NCBI GenBank assembly: GCA_026395315.1
Contig: JAPLYY010000068.1
Location: 1-12,622 of the forward strand
Length of the DNA: 12,622 bases
From: Candidatus Shapirobacteria bacterium
Lineage (GTDB): Bacteria; Patescibacteriota; Microgenomatia; UBA12405
Direction of reading: 5' to 3'
Shown one piece after another: positions 5,962-11,976 of this stretch. Position 1 is the first letter of the stretch. The number at the start of each line of letters is the position of its first letter. The notes below the pieces were generated by a model, which did not search any database, was not told where the DNA came from, and was given only the letters and a program-made list of their open reading frames with translations. A program made the position numbers and the translations under genes.

Positions 5962-7137
5962 TTATTTGATGATTTCGACGATAGCGCCGGCGCCGACGGT
6001 CAGACCACCTTCGCGGAAAGCGAAACGGAAGCCTTTCTCCATGGCGACTGGTTTAATCAATTTAATAGTAACCGTAGCGTTATCACCGGGCATAACCATT
6101 TCCATACCTTCGGGCAAAGTGACATCGCCGGTAACATCAGTAGTTCTGATGAAAACCTGGGGACGATAGCCGGAAAAGATGGGGGTGTGACGACCGCCTT
6201 CTTCTTTTTTAAGTAAGAGAACTTCAGCTTTGAATTCAGTGTGGGGAGTGATAGTACCGGGTTTAGCTAAAACCTGACCGCGTTCAATATCATCTTTTTC
6301 GACACCTCTTAAGAGTAAACCGACATTGTCGCCGGCCTGACCCTGATCAAGAGATTTGTGAAACATTTCGACGCCGGTAACCACGACTTTTTTGGTGTCG
6401 CGCAGACCAACAACTTCGACTTCATCATTGATTTTGACGATACCGCGTTCGATCCGACCGGTAGCAACCGTGCCACGGCCTTTGATCGAGAAAACGTCTT
6501 CGATCGGCATGAGGAAAGGCTGATCGAGCTCGCGTTTTGGTTCAGGAATGGCGGTATCAAGAGCTTCCATCAATTTCTTAATAGATTCAACCCCTTCGGC
6601 ATCACCGTTGAGGGCTTTAAGAGCCGAACCGCGGATAATGGGGATTTCCGAGCCAGGATAACCGTATTTGGTCAAAAGATCGCGGATTTCCATTTCGACA
6701 AGGTCGAGGAATTCAGGATCAGTGACTAGATCGCATTTGTTTAAATAAACTACCAAAGCCGGAACGTTAACTTGTTTGGCCAGTAAAACGTGTTCCCGGG
6801 TTTGAGGCATGGGACCATCAGGAGCAGAAACAACGAGAATAGCGCCGTCCATCTGGGCAGCACCGGTAATCATGTTTTTGACGTAATCAGCATGACCGGG
6901 ACAGTCAATGTGGGCATAGTGTCTTTTGGCAGTCTCGTATTCAACGTGAGAAATAGCAATGGTAACAATTTTATTGGCATCGCGAACGGTACCGCCTTTG
7001 GCGATATCAGCGTAAGATTTGGGATTGCCTTGAACTTTACAAATGGCCGCAGTTAAGGTCGTTTTTCCATGGTCAACGTGACCGATAGTACCAACATTAA
7101 CGTGGGGCTTAGTTCTTTGATAGGTAGCAGTGGCCAT
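5962..7137 (-). CDS. tuf: Elongation factor Tu with divergent switch I
   Basis: EF-Tu is the GTPase that delivers aminoacyl-tRNA to the ribosomal A site. The 391-residue product has G1 GHVDHGKT (residues 19-26), G3 DCPGH with the catalytic His at 82, G4 NKCD (133-136), G5 GSAL, and intact domains 2 and 3 (GRGTVATGRIERG, GQVLAKPGTI, EGGRHTPIFSGYRPQ, EMVMPGDN, REGGLTVGAG). The oddity is switch I. The near-invariant APEEKARGITI is replaced by TVRDANKIVTI (residues 50-60), with about three residues deleted before it. The Mg-coordinating Thr is kept as Thr59. All other functional elements are intact, so this is probably the working EF-Tu. It lies upstream of rpsJ and has its own promoters. Confidence 0.98.
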   Translation of the reverse strand: MATATYQRTKPHVNVGTIGHVDHGKTTLTAAICKVQGNPKSYADIAKGGTVRDANKIVTIAISHVEYETAKRHYAHIDCPGHADYVKNMITGAAQMDGAILVVSAPDGPMPQTREHVLLAKQVNVPALVVYLNKCDLVTDPEFLDLVEMEIRDLLTKYGYPGSEIPIIRGSALKALNGDAEGVESIKKLMEALDTAIPEPKRELDQPFLMPIEDVFSIKGRGTVATGRIERGIVKINDEVEVVGLRDTKKVVVTGVEMFHKSLDQGQAGDNVGLLLRGVEKDDIERGQVLAKPGTITPHTEFKAEVLLLKKEEGGRHTPIFSGYRPQVFIRTTDVTGDVTLPEGMEMVMPGDNATVTIKLIKPVAMEKGFRFAFREGGLTVGAGAIVEIIK

Positions 7138-7138
7138 A

Positions 7139-7169
7139 TTTTTTAAAAAATGTTCCCCTGTTTGGGGAA
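7139..7169 (-). promoter_or_regulatory. tuf leader hairpin with U-tract
   Basis: On the minus strand, just before the tuf ATG, a 6-bp stem (TTCCCC / GGGGAA, loop AAACA; 7153-7169) is followed by CA, six T (7145-7150) and six A (7139-7144). This is a short intrinsic-terminator-like shape ending a few bases before the start codon. It could act as an attenuator, an mRNA-stabilising 5' hairpin, or a U-rich ribosome-binding element. No Shine-Dalgarno is found at normal spacing. Confidence 0.5.
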
Positions 7170-7184
7170 ATAATTAACAATTAA

Positions 7185-7190
7185 ATTATA
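7185..7190 (-). promoter_or_regulatory. tuf proximal promoter, -10 box
   Basis: The minus strand reads a perfect TATAAT here, about 47 bp upstream of the tuf ATG. No good -35 is visible at 16-18 bp (TACAAT at 17 bp is poor). Initiation would be near 7178, giving a leader of about 41 nt that includes the hairpin at 7153-7169. Confidence 0.5.
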
Positions 7191-7207
7191 GCGGAAAACG
7201 CTTTAGA

Positions 7208-7236
7208 ATTGTAGCAAGTAGCTTTTGGCTTTGCAA
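7208..7236 (-). promoter_or_regulatory. tuf distal promoter
   Basis: The minus strand reads -35 TTGCAA (7231-7236), a 17-bp spacer, and an extended -10, TGC then TACAAT (7208-7213). It lies downstream of the terminator at 7258-7281 and upstream of the TATAAT at 7185-7190, so tuf probably has tandem promoters that also feed the ribosomal genes behind it. Confidence 0.55.
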
Positions 7237-7257
7237 TAGAGGAATATGGGCAAATAA

Positions 7258-7281
7258 AACCCCGCCGATTAGGGCGGGGTT
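7258..7281 (-). terminator. Rho-independent terminator after the 212-residue gene
   Basis: A perfect 9-bp GC-rich stem (AACCCCGCC / GGCGGGGTT) with a 6-nt loop is followed on the minus strand by TTATTT, so the T-rich run including the stem end is TTTTATTT. It sits 18 bp past the stop of the gene at 7299-7937 and isolates that gene from the tuf promoters. Confidence 0.85.
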
Positions 7282-7298
7282 ACGCGATTCAAATTTGT

Positions 7299-7937
7299 TT
7301 AAAAAAGTTGGGAAATGTCTTCAGGCTCAACAGTGGGTTTGGGATCATTAAGATGGGCTTTTTGAACTGTTTCTAGACCATTTTTTAAACCTAATGAAAC
7401 GGCTTCCCGAACGCTGGGACAATAAGGAGTTCTGTCATCCCAGTTTATAATATGATATTCAGAAGCAGAACTAGGATCTTTAAATTCAAACCTAAATACG
7501 CGATTAAATGCGCGGGTATCCCCCGGTTCAAGTAATCCAAATCGGGTAATATCGGCAGCTTTTTCAACATTAACTGGTTGACGATCTCCGTATTTATTAG
7601 TATTACTACTTATTAGGAAAAGACCTTCTTGGTTGATGATAACATTAGCTTGTCCTGGAATTGATTTTGTAACGAGAAAAGGTCTGCCACGATCGTCAAG
7701 TTGGACTCCTCCAAGAAATGCGTCCGGATATTTTTGTGGTAGAACTTCCGTTATTGCCTGGAGGTTTTCTTTTTGAACTTTAGTTATGCCTTCGGTTAAT
7801 TCTTTTTCCCTAGCTACCCGGGCATCCTGACCTTTTTTTTCAATTTGAGCTAGTTCTCTGGCGGCATCATTATCAGAGACCAGATTGGGATTACCTGGTT
7901 CTTGATGAATTAAATCTTGGGTTGCTTCTCCTGTCAT
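7299..7937 (-). CDS. Hypothetical protein, 212 residues
   Basis: I do not recognise this family. The product is soluble-looking, with no signal peptide or membrane segment. Residues 1-65 are polar and probably helical, with a charged stretch (AARELAQIEKKGQDARVAREKEL) that could form a coiled coil. Residues 70-150 look like a beta-rich domain (GGVQLDDRGRPFLVTK, ANVIINQEGLFLISS, FRFEFKD), and the C-terminal part (PSVREAVSLGLKNGLETVQK) looks helical. The gene has its own promoter (7963-7991) and a strong terminator, so it is a monocistronic unit inserted between the toxin gene and tuf. The ATG lies about 25 bp below the -10 box, with no Shine-Dalgarno. Any link to translation would rest on location only. 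Confidence 0.8.
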   Translation of the reverse strand: MTGEATQDLIHQEPGNPNLVSDNDAARELAQIEKKGQDARVAREKELTEGITKVQKENLQAITEVLPQKYPDAFLGGVQLDDRGRPFLVTKSIPGQANVIINQEGLFLISSNTNKYGDRQPVNVEKAADITRFGLLEPGDTRAFNRVFRFEFKDPSSASEYHIINWDDRTPYCPSVREAVSLGLKNGLETVQKAHLNDPKPTVEPEDISQLF

Positions 7938-7962
7938 TTGTATATTAAATATTAATTAACTT

Positions 7963-7991
7963 ATCTAACCACAAGCGTTATAGAATGTCAA
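7963..7991 (-). promoter_or_regulatory. Promoter of the 212-residue hypothetical gene
   Basis: The minus strand reads a perfect -35 TTGACA (7986-7991), a 17-bp spacer, then TTAGAT (7963-7968) preceded by TGG, an extended -10. Predicted initiation is near 7956, leaving a leader of about 19 nt before the ATG at 7937. The -35 begins immediately after the U-run of the upstream toxin terminator. Confidence 0.65.
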
Positions 7992-7992
7992 T

Positions 7993-8016
7993 AAAAACCA
8001 CTCATAATAGTGGCTT
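7993..8016 (-). terminator. Terminator of the toxin-antitoxin operon
   Basis: On the minus strand a stem CCACT / AGTGG with loop ATTATG can be extended by a G-U and two A-U pairs, followed by a run of T (7993-7997) and then ATT. The stem starts inside the toxin stop codon. It is compact and well formed, and it directly abuts the next gene's -35 box. Confidence 0.75.
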
Positions 8017-8290
8017 ATTTGCCGTAAACTTGATTATGGGTACCGACATTTAGAAAACGAACGGGATTGTCGTCAATAATCTGATAAATGACCCGAATAT
8101 CTTTAGTGATAGAAAAAGATCGACAACCGGATAGTTTAGAATGCAAAGGATGATCGTTTAAGACTGGGTGGGCAGAATTTTTACAAAAGATCTTTAATCT
8201 TTCATTAAATCTGTTGGTAAGTTTTGGAGAAGGATAAATTCTTTGGTTGTAATATTTATGAAATTGACGACCAAAGACGATCTCAGCCAC
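8015..8290 (-). CDS. Type II toxin, RelE/StbE-YafQ-like mRNA interferase
   Basis: This is a 91-residue basic protein of the RelE/ParE superfamily, predicted to cleave mRNA on the ribosome. The C-terminal half carries the family pattern DHPLHSKLSGCRSFSITKDIRVIYQI followed by VGTHNQVYG. Candidate functional residues are His47, His50, Arg57, Asp64, Arg66 and His85. The GTHxxVY ending resembles the YafQ-type catalytic His region. Translation starts at GTG (8290), overlapping the antitoxin stop by 8 bp (GTGGCTGA), so synthesis is probably coupled to the antitoxin. It ends in its own terminator. The toxin frame is intact and no key segment is missing. Assignment to the superfamily is firm; the exact subfamily is less so. 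Confidence 0.9.
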   Translation of the reverse strand: MAEIVFGRQFHKYYNQRIYPSPKLTNRFNERLKIFCKNSAHPVLNDHPLHSKLSGCRSFSITKDIRVIYQIIDDNPVRFLNVGTHNQVYGK

Positions 8291-8552
8291 TGTTTAAATA
8301 TGACATAAGTTCGTCAACATTGTTACTCTTGATGAAATTTCCCCTTTTTATATCCCGGTCTGAAGTAGCAACCATTTTTGCAAGTTTTAATTCCTGTCTC
8401 GAATTAAGATACTCGACCTTTCCATTAATTAAATTTTGTTTAAGGAAAACCCGAATATATTCCTGAAGTGAGGAATATCCTAATTTGTCCGAAACTTTTT
8501 CGTATTTAATTTTAAGATTCTTATCGATAGGTACTTGGATGGTTGTTTTCAT
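8283..8552 (-). CDS. Type II antitoxin, RelB/DinJ-like ribbon-helix-helix
   Basis: This 89-residue protein is placed directly upstream of, and overlapping, the RelE-like toxin gene. The N-terminus (TTIQVPIDKNLKIKYEKVSDKLGYSSLQEYIRVFLKQ, residues 3-39) fits a ribbon-helix-helix DNA-binding domain: one beta strand followed by two helices. The C-terminal tail (SDRDIKRGNFIKSNNVDELMSYL) resembles the toxin-wrapping segment of RelB-type antitoxins. As in other such modules it should bind the toxin and repress its own promoter. That promoter is a perfect-consensus one whose predicted start coincides with the ATG, suggesting a leaderless mRNA. An AT palindrome (8551-8560) overlaps the start and -10 and could be an operator. 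Confidence 0.88.
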   Translation of the reverse strand: MKTTIQVPIDKNLKIKYEKVSDKLGYSSLQEYIRVFLKQNLINGKVEYLNSRQELKLAKMVATSDRDIKRGNFIKSNNVDELMSYLNSG

Positions 8553-8558
8553 AATATT

Positions 8559-8586
8559 ATTATATTATTTTGATATTAGATGTCAA
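8559..8586 (-). promoter_or_regulatory. Consensus promoter of the toxin-antitoxin operon
   Basis: The minus strand reads TTGACA (8581-8586), a 16-bp spacer, and TATAAT (8559-8564), both hexamers perfect. Six bases separate the -10 from the antitoxin ATG at 8552, so transcription would start at or next to the A of the ATG. The promoter begins only 11 bp after the fusA stop, and no terminator lies between, so fusA read-through into this operon is also possible. Confidence 0.8.
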
Positions 8587-8597
8587 GATAGTAGAGA

Positions 8598-10712
8598 CTA
8601 TTTCTTCCCTTGGGGTTGGTTTTTGAGAACCAACTGCATTTGAATAGCCGTGGGCACCGGATCGTAATGGGATGGTTCCATATAAAAGGAACCACGGCCT
8701 TGGGTTAACGAGCGGATAACAGTAGCATAACCGCGGACAGCTTCCAAAGGAATAACGGCCTCAACAGTGGTAAAACCAAAAGAATCGGTAGTGCCGCCAA
8801 CTTGACCCCGGCGGGAAGACAAATCACCAATGACCGTACCTAAAAATTCGGAAGGGGTGGCCACCTCCATTTTCATGATCGGTTCCAAAACTAAGGGCGA
8901 AGCGTGTTCAAAAGCATCTTTAATAGCGTAGTTACCGGCAATTTTGAAAGCCATTTCCGAAGAGTCAACCTCATGGAAAGAACCGTCATAAACCGTCACT
9001 TTAATATCAGTACAGGGGTAGCCGGCAATTATGCCTTTTGTTAGGGATTCGCGGACACCTTTTTCAATCGCCGGAATAAAATTGGCGGGAATGGCACCGC
9101 CCTTGACAGCATTGACGAATTCAATCCCCTCACCCCGGGTTTTGGGCTCAACTTTAATTTTACAGTGACCATATTGACCATGGCCGCCGGATTGGTGGAT
9201 ATATTTGCCCTCACCTTCGGCATTAGCGGAGATGGTTTCGCGGTAAGCTACCTGGGGAGCACCGGTTTTAACATTAACGCCAAATTCGCGCTTGAGGCGG
9301 TCAACCACAATTTCAAGATAAAGTTCACCCATACCGGAAATAATTGTCTGGCCGGTTTCGTGGTTGTAGGTAACTTTAAAAGTGGGATCTTCCAGGGACA
9401 AACGATTGAGAGCGACGCTCATTTTTTCCTGATCATCGGTAGTTTCGGGTTCAATACTCAGAGAAATGACGGGATCGGGGAACTGGATGGGAGATAGAGA
9501 AATCGGAGCGGCCTTGTCGCAAAGAGTGTCGCCGGTATAGGAATCCTTAAGACCGATACAGGCAATAATTTCGCCGGCATAACCTTCTTCGATACCTTCG
9601 CGTTTGTCGGCGTGCATCAGCAATAACCGACCGATCCGTTCAGTTTTTTGACGAGTGGCGTTAAAAACTTCGGCACCGGATTTCATGGTGCCGGAGTAAA
9701 TCCGAACGTAGGAAAGGGTACCAACATGAGGATCTGATTGAACTTTAAACAAAATGGCCGATAATTGGGCATTTTTGTTTTGATCGCGGAATAATTTTTC
9801 GTTGGTGTTAATATCAAAACCTTCAATGGGAGGAAGATCCAGAGGCGAAGGCAGATAATCAATAATGGCGTCAAGAATCGGATGGATACCTTTGTTTCGC
9901 CAAGCGGCGCCGCAGAAAACCGGGAAAAGTTTTCGGGTAATAGTGGCATGGCGGAGAGCAGCTTTGAGCTCGGCAACGGGAATTTCCTCGTCATTGAGGA
10001 ATTTTTCCATTAGTTTTTCGTCTTCACCGGCAATTTTTTCGACCATTTTAGCCCGAGCGGCCTTGGCGGCAGCCAAATAATCAGGGGTGACATCTTTGAC
10101 AGTAAATTCCATACCTTCCTCATCCTTATCATAAACAACCATCTTCATGGTCATTAAATCGATGACACCCATAAATTCATGCTCTTCACCAATAGGTAAA
10201 ACCATGGGAACAATGGGACTTCTGAGTTTTTGGGTAATGGAATCAAGGGTATTTTGAAAAGAAGCGCCGACCTTGTCCATTTTATTGACAAAAGCAATTC
10301 GGGGGACTTTATATTTATCAGCCTGACGCCAGACGGTTTCAGATTGAGCCTGAACACCGGCATTACCGTCGAAGATCATGATGGCACCGTCGAGGACGCG
10401 AAGAGAACGTTCCACCTCGGCAGTAAAATCAACATGGCCGGGAGTATCAATAATATTTATCCGGTAGTCATGCCAAAAAGTGGTAACACAGGCAGATTGA
10501 ATCGTAATCCCCCGCTCACGCTCCTGAATCATCGAATCAGTAGTAGTAGTGCCCTCGTCAACTGAACCGATTTTGTGAATATTACCGGTATAAAAAAGCA
10601 AACGTTCAGTAGTAGTGGTTTTACCGCCATCGATGTGAGCAATAATGCCGATGTTTCGGACTTTGTCCATAGAAACATTACGGTCTTTAGTGATTTTGAT
10701 AGCGTCAGGCAT
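8598..10712 (-). CDS. fusA: Elongation factor G
   Basis: EF-G is the GTPase that drives tRNA-mRNA translocation and, with RRF, ribosome recycling. The 704-residue product has the normal length. G1 is AHIDGGKT (residues 25-32), switch I ends in QERERGITI (63-71), G3 is DTPGH (89-93) and G4 is NKMD (143-146). Domain IV shows GGHGQYGHCKIKVEP and the tip loop DGSFHEVDSSEMAFK, with its conserved His and Ser residues. Domain V is intact. In G1 a Gly replaces the usual Ala of AHIDAGKT, a small oddity. The short N-terminal leader before VRNIGI is a few residues longer than in E. coli. fusA is not preceded by rpsL-rpsG but starts divergently from an oxidoreductase gene. Confidence 0.98.
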   Translation of the reverse strand: MPDAIKITKDRNVSMDKVRNIGIIAHIDGGKTTTTERLLFYTGNIHKIGSVDEGTTTTDSMIQERERGITIQSACVTTFWHDYRINIIDTPGHVDFTAEVERSLRVLDGAIMIFDGNAGVQAQSETVWRQADKYKVPRIAFVNKMDKVGASFQNTLDSITQKLRSPIVPMVLPIGEEHEFMGVIDLMTMKMVVYDKDEEGMEFTVKDVTPDYLAAAKAARAKMVEKIAGEDEKLMEKFLNDEEIPVAELKAALRHATITRKLFPVFCGAAWRNKGIHPILDAIIDYLPSPLDLPPIEGFDINTNEKLFRDQNKNAQLSAILFKVQSDPHVGTLSYVRIYSGTMKSGAEVFNATRQKTERIGRLLLMHADKREGIEEGYAGEIIACIGLKDSYTGDTLCDKAAPISLSPIQFPDPVISLSIEPETTDDQEKMSVALNRLSLEDPTFKVTYNHETGQTIISGMGELYLEIVVDRLKREFGVNVKTGAPQVAYRETISANAEGEGKYIHQSGGHGQYGHCKIKVEPKTRGEGIEFVNAVKGGAIPANFIPAIEKGVRESLTKGIIAGYPCTDIKVTVYDGSFHEVDSSEMAFKIAGNYAIKDAFEHASPLVLEPIMKMEVATPSEFLGTVIGDLSSRRGQVGGTTDSFGFTTVEAVIPLEAVRGYATVIRSLTQGRGSFYMEPSHYDPVPTAIQMQLVLKNQPQGKK

Positions 10713-10733
10713 AAAAATATCCCACTCGGGGAT
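10713..10733 (-). promoter_or_regulatory. fusA leader hairpin with U-tract
   Basis: On the minus strand a 5-bp stem (ATCCC / GGGAT, loop CGAGT; 10719-10733) is followed by ATTTTT and then the fusA ATG at 10712. The predicted transcription start coincides with the 5' end of the stem. The arrangement mirrors the tuf leader: a C-rich arm, a G-rich arm, then a U-tract at the start codon. Confidence 0.45.
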
Positions 10734-10739
10734 GGACTT

Positions 10740-10748
10740 ATGATAACA
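10740..10748 (-). promoter_or_regulatory. fusA promoter, extended -10
   Basis: The minus strand reads TGT followed by TATCAT, an extended -10 element. The -35 at 17 bp (TATTTA) is poor. Initiation near 10733 would give a leader of about 21 nt. It is back to back with the oxidoreductase promoter in a 78-bp divergent region. Confidence 0.45.
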
Positions 10749-10779
10749 CGTTACAGAATAAATAAATAGATATTTTAGG

Positions 10780-10785
10780 TATAAT
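10780..10785 (+). promoter_or_regulatory. -10 box of the oxidoreductase gene
   Basis: A perfect TATAAT lies five bases before the GTG at 10791, so transcription would start at or within a base of that codon and the mRNA would be leaderless. No convincing -35 is seen at 16-18 bp. The TTG at 10785 overlaps this box and is therefore an unlikely start. Confidence 0.45.
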
Positions 10786-10790
10786 TGGGA

Positions 10791-11930
10791 GTGAATAAAA
10801 ATATTGCAATTGTTGGTGCAGGATTAACGGGATTGGTGGCGGGATATAGATTGAGCCAAAAGGGTTATAAAGTGACGATTTATGAAAAAAATGATGATAT
10901 CGGCGGACTGATGGGAAGTTTTAAGATTGGCGATACTACTCTAGAAAAGGCTTATCATCATATTTTTAAAACCGATAAATATATTATCGGATTAATTGAA
11001 GAACTGGGGTTAAGCGATAAGCTAAAATGGCATGAGGAAAAAACAGCTTTGTATTATGATGGGCAAATTTACCCATTCATGGGAGCAATTGATTTATTGA
11101 AATTTAAACAGTTGGATTTGATTTCGAAAATCAGACTTGGTTTAGTAAAAATTTGGTTAGAAAAAGATAATAATTGGGAAAAATATAACGGGGTGACAGC
11201 GGTAGAGTGGATGAAAAAATATTGTGGTGAGAAAGGATATGGGGTTATTTGGGAGCCGCTACTGCGGGGTAAATTTCACGAGTATTACGATAAAATCTCC
11301 ATGGCTTGGCTATGGGCCAGAATTCATACCCGAGCTAATTCAGACGGATATTTGGGATATTTAGACGGAGGTTTCCAACAAATTGCCGACAAATTAGCTG
11401 AAAGAATCAAAAAGAACGGGGGAAAGATATTATTGAATACCGAGAAAAGGGTTTGGGCAAGCCAAACCCCTACTTTACATACGGGTCCACTAAAAGAAGC
11501 TGCGTATTTGGGAGCGGTGTGCGTGGTATTTACCAGTAAACAATCGTTATCGCCATATTATTGGCATAATATTAATGATTCCAAATCCCCAATTCTCTGC
11601 TTTATTCAACACACCAATTTAGTTGACAAAAAACAGTATGGTGATAAACATGTTTATTATATGGGAACATATGGGGATTCGGAACAAAGTGTTGATAACT
11701 GGTTTGATTATTTAAAAAAGATTTATCCGAATTTTATAGGGCCAGAAGAAAAATGGGTGTTTAGATTTAAAAATGCTCAACATATAGTAACGACAAACTA
11801 TAAAGTGCCAAAATATAAAATTGGCAAGAATTTATATCAGGCCAATTTTGCCCAAATATTTCCGGAAGATCGGGGAATGAATTTTGCGGTCAGAGAAGGG
11901 GAAAAAGTGGCGGGGGTGGTAAAAATATAA
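10791..11930 (+). CDS. FAD-dependent oxidoreductase, amine-oxidase/protoporphyrinogen-oxidase-like
   Basis: The N-terminus has a Rossmann FAD-binding motif, G9-A-G11-L-T-G14, with Glu32 ending the second strand (VTIYEKNDDIGGLMGSF). The C-terminus has the second FAD-contact segment, FPEDRGMNFAVREGEKVAG (residues 357-375). This layout fits the NAD(P)/FAD-dependent amine-oxidase-like family often found with glycan or lipid genes; the substrate cannot be inferred. The GTG at 10791 is chosen because the TTG at 10785 lies in the -10 box. The product (379 residues) is shorter than the roughly 430 I expect. Between GGKILLNTE and LKEAAYLGAVCVVF the usual VIVTxPTP-type strand and helix are missing, replaced by about 16 residues encoded partly by a palindrome. 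It may be a degraded or impaired enzyme, although the frame is open. Confidence 0.85.
   Translation: MNKNIAIVGAGLTGLVAGYRLSQKGYKVTIYEKNDDIGGLMGSFKIGDTTLEKAYHHIFKTDKYIIGLIEELGLSDKLKWHEEKTALYYDGQIYPFMGAIDLLKFKQLDLISKIRLGLVKIWLEKDNNWEKYNGVTAVEWMKKYCGEKGYGVIWEPLLRGKFHEYYDKISMAWLWARIHTRANSDGYLGYLDGGFQQIADKLAERIKKNGGKILLNTEKRVWASQTPTLHTGPLKEAAYLGAVCVVFTSKQSLSPYYWHNINDSKSPILCFIQHTNLVDKKQYGDKHVYYMGTYGDSEQSVDNWFDYLKKIYPNFIGPEEKWVFRFKNAQHIVTTNYKVPKYKIGKNLYQANFAQIFPEDRGMNFAVREGEKVAGVVKI
11449..11469. repeat. Palindrome inside the oxidoreductase gene
   Basis: A perfect 8-bp inverted repeat (GGGTTTGG / CCAAACCC, 5-nt loop) sits at the point where conserved oxidoreductase sequence seems to be missing, around residues 220-226. 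It could mark a deletion junction or a small inserted element. Confidence 0.5.
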
Positions 11931-11941
11931 TATCCTATAAC

Positions 11942-11970
11942 TTGATTTTTATTGATAATTTTGATACAAT
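11942..11970 (+). promoter_or_regulatory. Promoter of the 12114 gene
   Basis: -35 TTGATT (11942-11947), a 17-bp spacer, and -10 TACAAT (11965-11970) preceded by TGA, giving an extended -10. Predicted initiation is near 11977, producing a leader of about 137 nt. It starts 11 bp after the oxidoreductase stop, with no terminator in between. Confidence 0.65.
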
Positions 11971-11976
11971 ACCAAC

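Noticed and set aside
8551..8566. AT palindrome at the antitoxin promoter as a defined operator
   Set aside because: The sequence is low-complexity AT around a -10 box, so a palindrome can arise by chance. It is mentioned only as a possibility.
10785..10790. TTG start of the oxidoreductase
   Set aside because: It overlaps a perfect TATAAT box and adds only two residues. The GTG at 10791 is the better start.
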